Both the position numbers and the translations under genes were made by a program. Shown piece by piece: positions 9,082 through 18,281 of a DNA stretch of 64,000 nucleotides (its first letter is position 1; each line of letters starts with the position of its first letter). The notes below the pieces were generated by a model. It was not told the origin of the DNA, made no database searches, and saw nothing but the letters and a program-made list of their open reading frames with translations. The DNA comes from Paenirhodobacter hankyongi (GTDB lineage Bacteria > Pseudomonadota > Alphaproteobacteria > Rhodobacterales > Rhodobacteraceae): positions 62,001-126,000 of the forward strand of contig NZ_RCHI01000005.1 of NCBI RefSeq assembly GCF_003664585.1. Reading direction: 5' to 3'.

Positions 9082-9941
9082 TCCGTTTCTCCGTTCGCCC
9101 CGGCGTCCTGGGGCAGCCTGTAAGTGGTGATTCCCGCGGTTTCGAGCCGGCTTTCGGCACGCGCGATCCGCTCCGAATGGCCGACGAAGATCCAGCCGCC
9201 AGGTTCGAGCACCTCCTCGAACCGCGCCCACAGGCGCGCCTGCGCCGGCGGGTCGAAATAGATGACGACATTGCGGCAGAAGATGATGCTGAACTGCCCG
9301 CGCATCGGCCAGGGGCCGTGCAGGTTCAGCTCGCGGAAGGTGACGAGGCGGCGCAGGCTGTCGACCACCTGAACGCCCGCGGGCACCGGCTGGAAGAAGC
9401 GGGCGCGCAGCGCCGGCGGCACGGTGTCGAGCAGCTGCGGGTCATAGATCGCCGCCTGGCCGCAGGCGATCACCTGCGGGTCGATGTCGGTCGCGAGGAT
9501 GCGGATGTCGAGCGCCTCGTGATCGGGGGCAAGCTCGGCCAGCACCATGGCGATCGAAAACGCCTCCTGCCCGTTCGACGAGCCGGCCGACCAGATCCGC
9601 ACCCGCCCGCCGGCCCGTGCCCGCGCGATCAGCGGCGGCAGGGCGCGGCTGCGCAGCATCTCGAAATGGTGTTTCTCGCGGAAGAAATGGGTGACGTTGG
9701 TGGTCAGGGCCGAGATCATCGCCTTCAGCTCGTCCTCGCCGCTCGCCGAGGTGACGAGGGCCAGATAGCTGCGATAGTCGCCGATCCCCAGCCGGCGCAG
9801 GCGCTTGCCAAGCCGCGACTGCACCATTGCGCCCTTGCCCGGGGCAAGGACGATGCCGGCCCGGCTGTGCAGGATCTGGGCGATGGCCTGCAGGTCGGTC
9901 TCGGTCGGGACGTCCGGCGCGAGAAGGCGCGGGATCTCCAT
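9072..9941 (-). CDS. cheR: Chemoreceptor methyltransferase CheR
   Basis: Protein of 289 residues: an N-terminal helical domain (to about residue 90; RLGKRLRRLGIGDYRSYL, TTNVTHFFRE) and a SAM-binding Rossmann domain starting RIWSAGSSNGQEAFS, with IIFCRNVVIYFD and a final GHSER motif. It methylates glutamates on chemoreceptors, tuning adaptation. No cheB methylesterase is in this operon, so demethylation must be encoded elsewhere. Confidence 0.94.
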   Translation of the reverse strand: MEIPRLLAPDVPTETDLQAIAQILHSRAGIVLAPGKGAMVQSRLGKRLRRLGIGDYRSYLALVTSASGEDELKAMISALTTNVTHFFREKHHFEMLRSRALPPLIARARAGGRVRIWSAGSSNGQEAFSIAMVLAELAPDHEALDIRILATDIDPQVIACGQAAIYDPQLLDTVPPALRARFFQPVPAGVQVVDSLRRLVTFRELNLHGPWPMRGQFSIIFCRNVVIYFDPPAQARLWARFEEVLEPGGWIFVGHSERIARAESRLETAGITTYRLPQDAGANGETEWH

Positions 9942-9942
9942 C

Positions 9943-10413
9943 TCAGGCGGCCTCGGCCGACTGGTCGGGCAGCACCGCGCGCAGGTCGAGCACCCGGATC
10001 ATCCGGCCGTCGACGATGGTCAGCGCCTCGATGAAGCTCTGCTCCTCGTCGGCGAGCAGCTCGGGCGGCGGCTGCAGGGCGCTGCGCGGCAGCGACAGGA
10101 TGTCGGAGACGGCGTTGACCAGCAACCCGGTGGTCTGGCTGCCGACCTGGACGACGATGATGACATTGCGCGAATCGCCCGGCACCGGCGCCATGCCAAG
10201 CCGCACCGAGAGATCGACCACCGGCAGCACCGTGCCGCGCAGGTTGATCACGCCGCGCACATGCGGCGGGGCGTGCGGCAGCGGCGTCGCGCGGGTCCAG
10301 CCGCGGATTTCGCGCACCGACATGATGTCGACGCTGTATTCCTCGTCGGCGAGGCGGAAGGACAGAAGCTCGACTTCGGCGGAGGGGCTTTCGGGGGTGC
10401 TCATGGCAATCAT
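9943..10413 (-). CDS. cheW: Chemotaxis coupling protein CheW
   Basis: Protein of 156 residues with a CheW beta-barrel: LSFRLADEEYSVDIMSVREI, VRGVINLRGTVLPVVDL and a C-terminal IRVLDLRAVLP. It couples chemoreceptors to CheA. The ATG at 10413 overlaps the cheA stop (ATGA); a second in-frame ATG at 10404 would shorten it by three residues. Confidence 0.93.
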   Translation of the reverse strand: MIAMSTPESPSAEVELLSFRLADEEYSVDIMSVREIRGWTRATPLPHAPPHVRGVINLRGTVLPVVDLSVRLGMAPVPGDSRNVIIVVQVGSQTTGLLVNAVSDILSLPRSALQPPPELLADEEQSFIEALTIVDGRMIRVLDLRAVLPDQSAEAA

Positions 10414-12518
10414 CCTGCAAGGGCGAGGGGGCGGATCCGGGTGCGGCCGGTGGCGGTCTGGACAAGGTCGGCGGTGTCGAGGATCAGGGCGATACGGCCG
10501 TTGCCGAGGATCGTCGCCGCGGCGACGCCCGGGATCCGGCCATAGGCCTGCTGCAACCCCTTGATCACCACCTGCCGCTGCTCGTGGATCGCGTCGACGA
10601 TCAGCGCGGCGCGCGAGCCGTCCTCCTGCGCGGTGAGCAGCACGATGCCGCCCTCGTAGGAGGGTTTGGGCGCGCGATAGCCAAGCTCGGCGCCAAGGTC
10701 GTAAAGCGGCACGAAGGCGCCGCGCAGGTGGATCACGTTGGTCTGCGGCCCAAGCGCGCGGATGTCGCCCTCGGCCAAGGTCGCGGTCTCGAGGATCGAG
10801 GCGAGCGGCACCACCAGCGTCTCGTCGGCGACCGACACCACCATGCCATCGAGAACCGCGAGCGTCAGCGGCAGCGAGATCGAGAAGCGGGTGCCCTGGC
10901 CCGGGGCCGACTGGATCGTGACGCGGCCACCAAGCGACTGGATCGCCTGGCGCACCACATCCATGCCCACGCCGCGGCCCGACAGCGCCGAGACCTGGCT
11001 TGCCGTCGAGAACCCCGGCAGGAACAGCAGCGCGTCGATTTCCGCATCGGTCAGCGCCGCGTCGGCCGGAATCAGGCCGCGGGCGAGCGCGATCTCGCGC
11101 ACCTTCGGGCGGTTGATGCCGGCGCCGTCGTCGGCGACCTCGATCACGATCCGGCCCGAGCGGTGCTGCGCGCTGAGCGAGATCACCCCCTCGGCCGCCT
11201 TGCCGGCGGCAAGGCGCAGCTCGGGGGTCTCGAGCCCATGGTCGACGGCGTTGCGGATCATGTGGGTCAGCGGCTCGGCCAGGCGTTCGATCACCGTCTT
11301 GTCGACTTCGGTCGCCTCGCCTTCGGTGTGCAGGCGCACCTCCTTGCCGACGGCGGTCGAGGCCTCGCGCACGATCCGGGCCATGCGCTGGAACAGCGGC
11401 TTCACCGGCTGGGCGCGGATCATCATCACGCTGTCCTGCAGGTCGCGGGTCAGCATCATGAAGGCCTCGAGCCCGGTCATCACCGCCGAATTCGGCGGCA
11501 GCCCGGCCTCGGCCACGCTTTGCGCCAGCATCGCCTGGTTGATGACCAGCTCGCCCACCAGGTTCACCAGCCGGTCGATGCGGTCGAGATCGACCCGCAC
11601 CGTGGCGGCGGTCTCGCGCGGTGTGGCGCGGCGCTCGACCGGCCCGGGCGGCGGCGCGGGCTCGGCCGGGGCCTCGGCCACAGCTGGGGGCCGCGCGACG
11701 GAGGTCACGGCCTGCGGGGCGACGATGGCGGGGGCGGGCGGCCTCGCGCCGGCCGCCTCGGCCTCGCGCCCGATCTCGAGCGTGCAGACATCCTCGACGA
11801 AATCGAACACCTCGCGCAGCTCCTCCTCGGCGATCTCGCCGGGCAGGGTGATGCGCCAGGACAGCAGCGCCGCATCGGGGCGCAGCGCCTCGAGCGCCGG
11901 CACGTCCGAGGTGTCGCAGCGCACCTCGGCCGCGCCGAGGGCGGCAAGCGCGCGCAACAGGTGCAGCGGCTCGTTGCCCGAGGCATAGAGCGCGTCCGCG
12001 GGGCGGAAGCGGATGATCCAGCGGGCGGGGGCGGGCAGGTCGTCGGGCGCGTCGAAGTCGAGGGCAAGCGGGATCGGCTCGAACGCGAAGGGAACCGGCT
12101 GGAACCCGGGCGAGGCCTCGGGCTCCGCCGGGCCGCCGATCAGCGTTTCGAGCGCGCAGAGCACCGCCTCGGCCCCCTCGGGCGCGGGCGTGCCGTCATG
12201 GGCGGCGCGGACGTGGTCCTGCAGCAGGTCGGCGGCCTGGAAGAAGCTGCGCACGGCGTCCGGCGTGACCTCGAGCCGGCCCGCGCGCAGCGCGTCGAGC
12301 ACGGTCTCGTAGCGGTGCGCGAAGGCGACGAGCGCGTCGAGCCCGAAGGCCCCGGCGCCGCCCTTGATCGAATGCACGGCGCGAAAGACGGTGTTCACCG
12401 TCTCGCTGTCGCTGCTGCCGTCCTGCAGGGCAGAGAGCGAATCCTGCAGGCTTTCCAGCAGCTCCTCACATTCGACGAAGAAGCTTGCCCGGATCTGCGC
12501 CATCGGATCGGTTGCCAT
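10410..12518 (-). CDS. cheA: Chemotaxis histidine kinase CheA
   Basis: Protein of 702 residues with the usual order of domains. The P1 HPt domain has phospho-accepting His49 (FRAVHSIKGGAGAFG). Next come a second N-terminal region (P2-like, about 160-250), a proline/alanine linker (about 255-300), the P3 dimer helices and the P4 ATPase (HMIRNAVDHGLE, EVADDGAGI, SGRGVGMDVV). The P5 CheW-like domain lies from about residue 560. All kinase motifs are intact. It is central to the operon, between cheY and cheW, and should phosphorylate both CheY proteins encoded here. Confidence 0.95.
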   Translation of the reverse strand: MATDPMAQIRASFFVECEELLESLQDSLSALQDGSSDSETVNTVFRAVHSIKGGAGAFGLDALVAFAHRYETVLDALRAGRLEVTPDAVRSFFQAADLLQDHVRAAHDGTPAPEGAEAVLCALETLIGGPAEPEASPGFQPVPFAFEPIPLALDFDAPDDLPAPARWIIRFRPADALYASGNEPLHLLRALAALGAAEVRCDTSDVPALEALRPDAALLSWRITLPGEIAEEELREVFDFVEDVCTLEIGREAEAAGARPPAPAIVAPQAVTSVARPPAVAEAPAEPAPPPGPVERRATPRETAATVRVDLDRIDRLVNLVGELVINQAMLAQSVAEAGLPPNSAVMTGLEAFMMLTRDLQDSVMMIRAQPVKPLFQRMARIVREASTAVGKEVRLHTEGEATEVDKTVIERLAEPLTHMIRNAVDHGLETPELRLAAGKAAEGVISLSAQHRSGRIVIEVADDGAGINRPKVREIALARGLIPADAALTDAEIDALLFLPGFSTASQVSALSGRGVGMDVVRQAIQSLGGRVTIQSAPGQGTRFSISLPLTLAVLDGMVVSVADETLVVPLASILETATLAEGDIRALGPQTNVIHLRGAFVPLYDLGAELGYRAPKPSYEGGIVLLTAQEDGSRAALIVDAIHEQRQVVIKGLQQAYGRIPGVAAATILGNGRIALILDTADLVQTATGRTRIRPLALAG

Positions 12519-12529
12519 CGCGCCCTCCC

Positions 12530-12895
12530 TCAGCCCGCGACCATGTGCAGCGCCTTGACCAGCTTCGGCGGGTCGAAGGGCTTCACGATCCAGCCGGTGG
12601 CGCCGGCCGCACGGGCGCGCGCCTTCAGCTCGGGCGCCGATTCCGTCGTCAGCACCAGGATCGGCGTGGCGCGGTGGCGGTCCTGGCGGCGCACCGCCTC
12701 GATGAAGCCGAAGCCGTCGAGGCGGGGCATGTTGATGTCCGAGATGATCGCGTCGGGCTCGATCTCCTTCAGCATCTCGAGCCCCTGCACGCCGTCCTCG
12801 GCCAGATGCAGGGTGATCCCGGCCTCGCTCAGGGCAAGGCGCAGCATGTCGCGGATGGTGCGGCTGTCGTCGACGGCAAGAACGGTCAGGCCCAT
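12530..12895 (-). CDS. cheY: Chemotaxis response regulator CheY (first copy)
   Basis: Single receiver domain of 121 residues with Asp9/Asp10, phosphoacceptor Asp53 (ISDINMPRLDG), Thr83/Thr84 and Lys106 (WIVKPF). It is typical of a CheY encoded directly before cheA. The gene overlaps the STAS gene by ten bases and lies 11 bases before cheA. Confidence 0.93.
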   Translation of the reverse strand: MGLTVLAVDDSRTIRDMLRLALSEAGITLHLAEDGVQGLEMLKEIEPDAIISDINMPRLDGFGFIEAVRRQDRHRATPILVLTTESAPELKARARAAGATGWIVKPFDPPKLVKALHMVAG

Positions 12896-13167
12896 GCGGC
12901 GCCCTCCGATTGCAGGGCGTCGAGCGGCAGGCCGAAGAGGGAGAGGGCCTCCTCGAAGGCGGGCGAGCGCGGGGAGATGGTCAGCGCGAGGCCGGCGGCG
13001 CGCCAGCTGCGGGCGGCGGCCAGCAGGATCTGCAGGCCGAGCCCGCCCAGATGGGTGACGCCGCCGGCATCGAGGACAAGCGGCTGTCCCTCGCAGGCGC
13101 GGATCGCGGTCAGGGCTTGCTCGGCATGGGTCAGGTCGAGGCGGGGGGCGAGGGCAAGAGTGGTCAT
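12886..13167 (-). CDS. STAS-domain protein at head of che operon
   Basis: STAS (anti-sigma-antagonist-like) domain of 93 residues: LAPRLDLTHAEQALTAI, LVLDAGGVTHLGGLGLQILL. In SpoIIAA-type proteins the corresponding loop holds a phosphorylated serine (DSSG); here it reads HLGGLG, so that switch serine is missing. STAS genes of this kind begin related che operons in Rhodobacter. The likely role is as a structural or binding partner in the signalling array, not a phospho-switch. The ATG at 13167 was chosen because the domain starts there; it follows a G-rich ribosome binding site. Confidence 0.75.
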   Translation of the reverse strand: MTTLALAPRLDLTHAEQALTAIRACEGQPLVLDAGGVTHLGGLGLQILLAAARSWRAAGLALTISPRSPAFEEALSLFGLPLDALQSEGAAWA

Positions 13168-13283
13168 GCGCCCCCCATGAAATAGACGGTCAGAAGGCTG
13201 CTCACCTGTTCCCCTTTCATTCCAGCATGAAAGAGGCATAGCGCCGAGCGGTTAAGATTGCCTTGACGGCGATCGGAGCGGGC

Positions 13284-14237
13284 TCAGCCGCGCCGCGCCT
13301 GCAGGTAGGACGCGCAGCCCGCAAGGGCGGCGTAATCGTCCGCGATGACCGTCACCGGGAAGGCGGCGAGAAAGTCGGAGAACCGGCCCTTGTCGCGCAG
13401 CGCAGCGGCAAAGCCGGCCCGGGCAAGATGGGGCGCCACGGCCCGGGCGACGCCGCCGCACAGGAAGATGCCGCCGAAGGGCAGGTGGGTCAGCGCAAGA
13501 TCGCCTGTGACGCCCGCGAGCAGGCGCACGAAGATCCGCAGCGTGGCCTGCGACAAGGCGTCGCCCATCGCCACCGCGGTCAGGATCGAGGCCGCGTCGC
13601 GCGGCGCGCCATGTCCCGTCTCGGCGCGCAGGAAGGCATGGATCGCCGCGATGCCGCGCCCGGACAGCGCATCCTCGACCGAGGCAAAGCCATGATCGGC
13701 CTGCAGAAACCGCATCAGGCGGATGTCCTCGTCGCAGCGGACGGGCAAGGTGACATGGCCGCATTCCGAGGCCGCGACGAAGCGTCCGCCCGCGGTCTCG
13801 TGCACCGGGGCGGCGTTGAAGCCGGTGCCGATGCCGATCACCAGCGCGCTGGCGCCGGGCAGGGCGGGCGTGCCGGGCAGGATCGGCTGCAGCGCCTCGG
13901 GGCCGAGGGCGCCAAGCGCATGGCCCTGTGCCTGCAGGTCGTTCAGCACCGCGACCTGCGCGGCGCCGGTGGTCCTGGCGACGCCCTCGGGCGTGATCCG
14001 CCAGTCGAGATTGGTCATCACCGCCACGCCCTCGCGCACCGGGCCCGCGGCCGCGACACAGGCGCCGGTGACCGGCTCCGCGCCTTCCTCGGCCAGATAG
14101 GCGCTCAGGATCGGTTCCAGCGCCGGGTGGTGGTCGTTCGGATAGCGACGGATCGTCTCGGGCAGCAGGCGGCCCGCGCGGGCCAGCGCGACGCGGGTGT
14201 TGGTGCCGCCGATATCGGCCAGAAGGGTCAGGGTCAT
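13284..14237 (-). CDS. glk: Glucokinase
   Basis: Protein of 317 residues of the bacterial glucokinase family. Visible motifs are the phosphate-1 loop LADIGGTNTR (6-15), VAAAGPV, the catalytic-base region VLNDLQAQG, IGIGTGFNAA and ASECGHVTLP. It phosphorylates glucose to glucose 6-phosphate with ATP. It is the last gene of aglR-bglA-glk, one base after bglA, and so completes the pathway by trapping glucose released by the neighbouring glucosidases. Confidence 0.92.
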   Translation of the reverse strand: MTLTLLADIGGTNTRVALARAGRLLPETIRRYPNDHHPALEPILSAYLAEEGAEPVTGACVAAAGPVREGVAVMTNLDWRITPEGVARTTGAAQVAVLNDLQAQGHALGALGPEALQPILPGTPALPGASALVIGIGTGFNAAPVHETAGGRFVAASECGHVTLPVRCDEDIRLMRFLQADHGFASVEDALSGRGIAAIHAFLRAETGHGAPRDAASILTAVAMGDALSQATLRIFVRLLAGVTGDLALTHLPFGGIFLCGGVARAVAPHLARAGFAAALRDKGRFSDFLAAFPVTVIADDYAALAGCASYLQARRG

Positions 14238-14238
14238 C

Positions 14239-15561
14239 TCAGCGCTCCAGCGCCCGTGCCCAGGCGTGCCACGACGCCTTGGGACTGCGTTTCAGGGTTT
14301 CGAAATCGACATGGACGAGGCCGAAGCGTTTCTCGTAGCCAAGCGCCCATTCGTAATTGTCGAGCAGCGACCAGCACATGTAGCCCGCAAGCGGCACCCC
14401 CTCGGCGATCGCGCGGCGGCAGGCCGCCAGATGCTCGGCGTAATAGGCGATGCGGCCGGCATCGGCGCAGCTCCCGCCCGCCAGCACATCGGGCGCGGCC
14501 ATGCCGTTCTCGGTGACATAAAGCGGCAGATCGCCGGTGTAGTCGCGCGCGACACGGGTGAGGAAGGCGTGCAGCCCCTCGGGATAGATCTCCCAGCCCA
14601 TGTCGGTCTTCGGCAACGGTCCCTCCACCTCGCGATGCGCCGGCCAGGGGCCGTCGCAGGGGGCGATGCGCTTGCAGGTATAGTAGTTCAGCCCGAACCA
14701 GTCGAGCGGCGCGCGGATCGTGGCGAAATCGTCCTGCCAGCCCTCGGGCAGGTGCGGCGCAAAGCCCTCGAGCACCTCGTCGGGGTAGCGGCCGAGCATC
14801 ATCCCCTCGATGAAGAAACGGTTGTAATAGGCGTCATAGAGACGCGCGGCCGAGGCGGCCGCGGGGCTGTCGTTGGCGGGGTGGGCATATTCGAAATTGC
14901 ATACCGCGCCGAGATTGCCCATCCCCTCGGTCCGCATCACCGAGATCGCCTGGCCATGCGCCAGCAGGATGTGGTGCATCGCCCGCGCGGTCGCGCGGAT
15001 GTCACGCAGCCCGGGCGCATGGGCGCCGAGGAAATGGCTCAGCCAGCCCACGCACCAGGGCTCGTTGATCGGCGCGGCGGACCAGATCCGGTCGCCGAGC
15101 CGGCGCGCGATCACCTGGGTGAACTCGGCAAACCACTGCGCCACGTCGCGGTTGCGCCAGCCGCCCAGATCGGCGAGCGCCGAGGGCATCTCCCAATGAT
15201 AGAGGGTCAGTGCCGGCTTGATGCCGCGCTCGAGCATGCCGTCGACGAGCCGGTCGTAGAAATCGAGCCCCTCGGCATTCACCGCGCCGCGCCCTTCGGG
15301 CATCACCCGCGCCCAGGAGGTCGAGAAGCGGTAAAGGTCGAAGCCCGCATCGGCGACAAGGTCGAGATCCTCGGCCCAGCGGTGATAATGGTCGCAGGCG
15401 ACCGCGCCGTTTTCGGCCCGCGCGACATTGCCCGGGGTGGCGGCGAAGCTGTCCCAATGCGTCGGGCCGGCGCCGCCGAAGCGGTGCCCCTCGATCTGGT
15501 AGGAGGAGGTGGCGGCCCCGAAGAGGAAGCCCTCGGGGAAGTCTCTGCGGCCTGGCAGCAT
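14239..15561 (-). CDS. bglA: Family GH1 beta-glucosidase
   Basis: Protein of 440 residues, the usual GH1 length, with no signal peptide and so cytoplasmic. It begins with the family signature FLFGAATSSYQIEG. The acid/base is Glu167 in INEPW and the nucleophile Glu351 in YVTENGMA; the LNYYT and CWSLLDNYEW substrate-site motifs are present. It hydrolyses beta-glucosides to glucose. It lies between the LacI regulator and glucokinase, facing away from the alpha-glucoside genes, so the locus appears to handle both alpha- and beta-glucosides. Confidence 0.92.
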   Translation of the reverse strand: MLPGRRDFPEGFLFGAATSSYQIEGHRFGGAGPTHWDSFAATPGNVARAENGAVACDHYHRWAEDLDLVADAGFDLYRFSTSWARVMPEGRGAVNAEGLDFYDRLVDGMLERGIKPALTLYHWEMPSALADLGGWRNRDVAQWFAEFTQVIARRLGDRIWSAAPINEPWCVGWLSHFLGAHAPGLRDIRATARAMHHILLAHGQAISVMRTEGMGNLGAVCNFEYAHPANDSPAAASAARLYDAYYNRFFIEGMMLGRYPDEVLEGFAPHLPEGWQDDFATIRAPLDWFGLNYYTCKRIAPCDGPWPAHREVEGPLPKTDMGWEIYPEGLHAFLTRVARDYTGDLPLYVTENGMAAPDVLAGGSCADAGRIAYYAEHLAACRRAIAEGVPLAGYMCWSLLDNYEWALGYEKRFGLVHVDFETLKRSPKASWHAWARALER

Positions 15562-15571
15562 CTTTTGTCCT

Positions 15572-16615
15572 TCAGTCGGTCATGTCGGAGCGGCGCGGGG
15601 CCGGGCCGGTCGAGGCCCCGACCACCAGCGTCGCTTCCATCAGGTCGTTCTCGGGCGCGCTGGCGCCGCTCTCGATCCGGCGCAGCAGCATCGCCGCGCA
15701 GCGCCGCCCCGCCTCGCGCACGGAGGAGCGGGTGGCGGTGAAGATCGGTTCGTCGAAGCCGTTGCGCAGATAGCCCAGCTCGTCGTCATGGGTGACGATC
15801 GAGACGTCGCGCCCCATCCGCATGCCCCGCTCCCACAGCGCGCGCCGCACCCCCATGGCGGAGAGGAACGAGGCGGTGAGAAAGGCCGTCGGCGGGTCGG
15901 GCAGGTCGAGCATGTCGCGCGCCGCGTCATGGCCCTGCGCCTCGGTCATCTCGCCCGAGACCATCAGCGCGGGATCGGCCGAGAGCCCGCGGGCGGCCAG
16001 CGCGCGCTCGAACCCGTGCCGGCGGCGGGCGGCGAAGTCCATCGTCTCGATGCCGTTCACCAGCGCGATGCGGCGGTGCCCGAGGTCGAGCAGGAAGCTT
16101 GTCGCGCGTTCGAAGGCGCGGGTGTTGTTGACGTCGACCCAGGAATAGCCGGGGTCGGCGCCGAGCGAGCGGCCATGCACGACGAAGGGCAGGCCCAGCT
16201 CCTCGAGCAGCGGCAGCCGCGCGTCATGCACCTTCGGCCCGTGCACGATGATGCCATCGACATTGCCCTTCGAGCGGACCTCGCGATAGGCGCGCTCCTC
16301 GTCGCTGTCGGGGACGATGGTCAGCACCATGTCATAGCCCGCGCGTGCATAGACCTCGCCGGCGCCGGCGATGAAATCGGCGAAGACCGGGTTGACGATC
16401 TCGTGCCGGGTCGAGAGCGGGATGATATGGCCGATCGCCATCGCGCGGCCGGTGGCCAGACGCTTGGCCTGGGTGTTCGGGCGGTAATTGTAATGCCGCG
16501 CCGCCTCGGCCACGCGCAGCCGCGTCGCCTCCGAAACCTCGGGATAGCCGTTCAGCGCGCGGCTGACGGTGGTGGGCGACAGGCCCAGTTCGCTGGCGAG
16601 TTGCTTGAGGTTCAT
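15572..16615 (-). CDS. aglR: LacI-family regulator of alpha-glucoside genes
   Basis: Protein of 347 residues. The start at 16615 gives the LacI N-terminal helix-turn-helix, MNLKQLASELGLSPTTVSRAL, then a hinge helix (PNTQAKRLATG) and a periplasmic-binding-like effector domain. It is divergent from aglE and reads into bglA and glk. Two LacI-type palindromes in the 301-base intergenic region (16661-16672, 16831-16842) are the probable operators, letting it control both directions. The effector is probably an alpha-glucoside or glucose derivative (inference). Confidence 0.88.
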   Translation of the reverse strand: MNLKQLASELGLSPTTVSRALNGYPEVSEATRLRVAEAARHYNYRPNTQAKRLATGRAMAIGHIIPLSTRHEIVNPVFADFIAGAGEVYARAGYDMVLTIVPDSDEERAYREVRSKGNVDGIIVHGPKVHDARLPLLEELGLPFVVHGRSLGADPGYSWVDVNNTRAFERATSFLLDLGHRRIALVNGIETMDFAARRRHGFERALAARGLSADPALMVSGEMTEAQGHDAARDMLDLPDPPTAFLTASFLSAMGVRRALWERGMRMGRDVSIVTHDDELGYLRNGFDEPIFTATRSSVREAGRRCAAMLLRRIESGASAPENDLMEATLVVGASTGPAPRRSDMTD

Positions 16616-16916
16616 CTGCGGGCATCCGTGACGGGTGTGACTCGGTGGCGCGTTGGCATCCAAACCGCTTTGAATGTCTGGCACGTTAGCGCTGCCTGTC
16701 TGGCGCGTCAATCGGATGCGGCGCCGCAGGCCGAGATGCTGCAAGCGCACAATAATCCATTGAATTACAGTGCAGTTGCAGCATTGCATTCGGTTGACTT
16801 TCGTGCCGCGATACCGGAGCTTGCAGCATCCAAAGCGCTTTGACATCGAGTCGCGAGACCGGGGCAGGGGCATCGGACGTGACCTTGGGCGAAAGCCCGT
16901 TTTTCGGGAGGGATGC
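16616..16916. promoter_or_regulatory. Divergent agl control region
   Basis: Regulatory region of 301 bases between aglR and aglE. It contains the palindrome CAAAGCGCTTTG at 16831-16842 and a one-mismatch copy CAAACCGCTTTG at 16661-16672, matching LacI-family operators and spaced 170 bp apart. The 9-mer TTGCAGCAT also occurs three times: inverted at 16736-16744 and direct at 16776-16784 and 16821-16829. No consensus sigma-70 pair could be placed with confidence. Confidence 0.7.
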
Positions 16917-18275
16917 ATGAGGAAAAGCCTTTATCTCGGCGTGGCGCTGATCGCGCTGGCCGCCTCGGCCGCGGGCGCGGGCGCGGGCGAGCTGAAATTC
17001 GCCCCCGGCAAGGACAGCCGCTTCGACTGGGCAAGCTATGACGCGCTGGCGAAGATGGACCTGAAGGGCAAGAAGCTGACCGTGCTCGGTCCCTGGCTCG
17101 GCCCCGACCGCGACCTGTTCGAAAGCGTGATCGACTACTTCCGCGCCGCGACCGGGGCGGATGTGGAATATTCCGGTTCCGACAGTTTCGAGCAGCAGAT
17201 CGTCATCGACGCCGAGGCCGGCAGCCCGCCCGACATCGCGGTCTTCCCGCAGCCGGGCCTGGCCGCCGATCTGGCGAAGAAGGGGCATCTGAAGCCGCTG
17301 GCCGATGGCACCGAGCAGTGGATCAAGGACAATTACGCCGCGGGCGACAGCTGGGCCGCCTATGGCAATTATGCCGGGCCCGACGGGCAGCACCACCAAT
17401 ATGCCTTCCCGTTCAAGGCCGACGTCAAATCGCTGGTCTGGTATGTGCCCGAGAACTTCGCCGATGCGGGCTACGAGATCCCGAAGACGATGGAAGAACT
17501 CAAGGCGCTGACCGAGCAGATCGTCAAGGACGGCGGCACGCCCTGGTGCATCGGCATCGGCTCGGGCGGCGCCACCGGCTGGCCCGCGACCGACTGGGTC
17601 GAGGACCTGATGCTGCGCCTCAACACGCCGCAGGATTATGACGACTGGGTCTCGAACAAGCTGAAGTTCGACGATCCGAAGGTGGTCGCCGCGATCGAGG
17701 ATTTCGGCTGGTTCGCGAAGACCGACAGCTTCGTTGCCGGCGGCACAGGCGCCGTTGCCTCGACCGACTTCCGCGACAGCCCGAAGGGGCTCTTCACCTC
17801 GCCGCCGCAGTGCTACATGCACAAGATGGCCTCCTTCATCCCGTCCTTCTTCCCGGAAGGCACGGTGATCGGCCAGGACGCGGACTTCTTCTACTTCCCG
17901 GCCTATGCCGACAAGGATCTGGGCCAGCCGGTGCTGGGCGCGGGCACGATGTTCGCCAAGCTCAGCGACAACCCGGTGGGCGACGCCTTCATCGCCTTCC
18001 TCGAAAGCCCGATCGCGCATGAGGTCTGGATGGCGCAGACCGGCTTCGTCACGCCCTACAAGGGGGTGAACACCGATCTTTACGGCGATTCGACGCTGAA
18101 GAAGATGGGGGACATCCTGCTCAATGCCACCACCTTCCGCTTCGACGGCTCCGACCTGATGCCCGGCGCGATCGGCGCGGGGGCGTTCTGGACCGGCATG
18201 GTCGACTATGTCGGCGGCAAGCCGGCGCAAGACGTGGCGGGCGCGATCCAGGCAACCTGGAACACGCTGAAATAA
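16917..18275 (+). CDS. aglE: Alpha-glucoside ABC transporter, periplasmic binding protein
   Basis: Protein of 452 residues with a signal peptide (about 1-24, hydrophobic then AGAGAGE). The mature part is an extracellular solute-binding protein of the sugar type (KKLTVLGPWLGPDRDLF; YSGSDSFEQQIV; aromatic-rich segment NLKFDDPKV). It binds alpha-glucosides such as sucrose, maltose or trehalose for the AglFGK importer by homology to Sinorhizobium meliloti aglE. The ATG at 16917 follows GGGAGGG. A hairpin follows the stop codon, as is usual after binding-protein genes. Confidence 0.92.
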   Translation: MRKSLYLGVALIALAASAAGAGAGELKFAPGKDSRFDWASYDALAKMDLKGKKLTVLGPWLGPDRDLFESVIDYFRAATGADVEYSGSDSFEQQIVIDAEAGSPPDIAVFPQPGLAADLAKKGHLKPLADGTEQWIKDNYAAGDSWAAYGNYAGPDGQHHQYAFPFKADVKSLVWYVPENFADAGYEIPKTMEELKALTEQIVKDGGTPWCIGIGSGGATGWPATDWVEDLMLRLNTPQDYDDWVSNKLKFDDPKVVAAIEDFGWFAKTDSFVAGGTGAVASTDFRDSPKGLFTSPPQCYMHKMASFIPSFFPEGTVIGQDADFFYFPAYADKDLGQPVLGAGTMFAKLSDNPVGDAFIAFLESPIAHEVWMAQTGFVTPYKGVNTDLYGDSTLKKMGDILLNATTFRFDGSDLMPGAIGAGAFWTGMVDYVGGKPAQDVAGAIQATWNTLK

Positions 18276-18281
18276 GCGCAT

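Noticed and set aside
10584-13058. Open frame of 824 codons on the plus strand opposite cheA and cheY
   Set aside because: Shadow of the che genes; no start site and low-complexity composition.
16784-16815. aglE sigma-70 promoter using TTGACT and GATACC
   Set aside because: The spacer would be only 10 bases; no acceptable pair with 16-18 bases was found.
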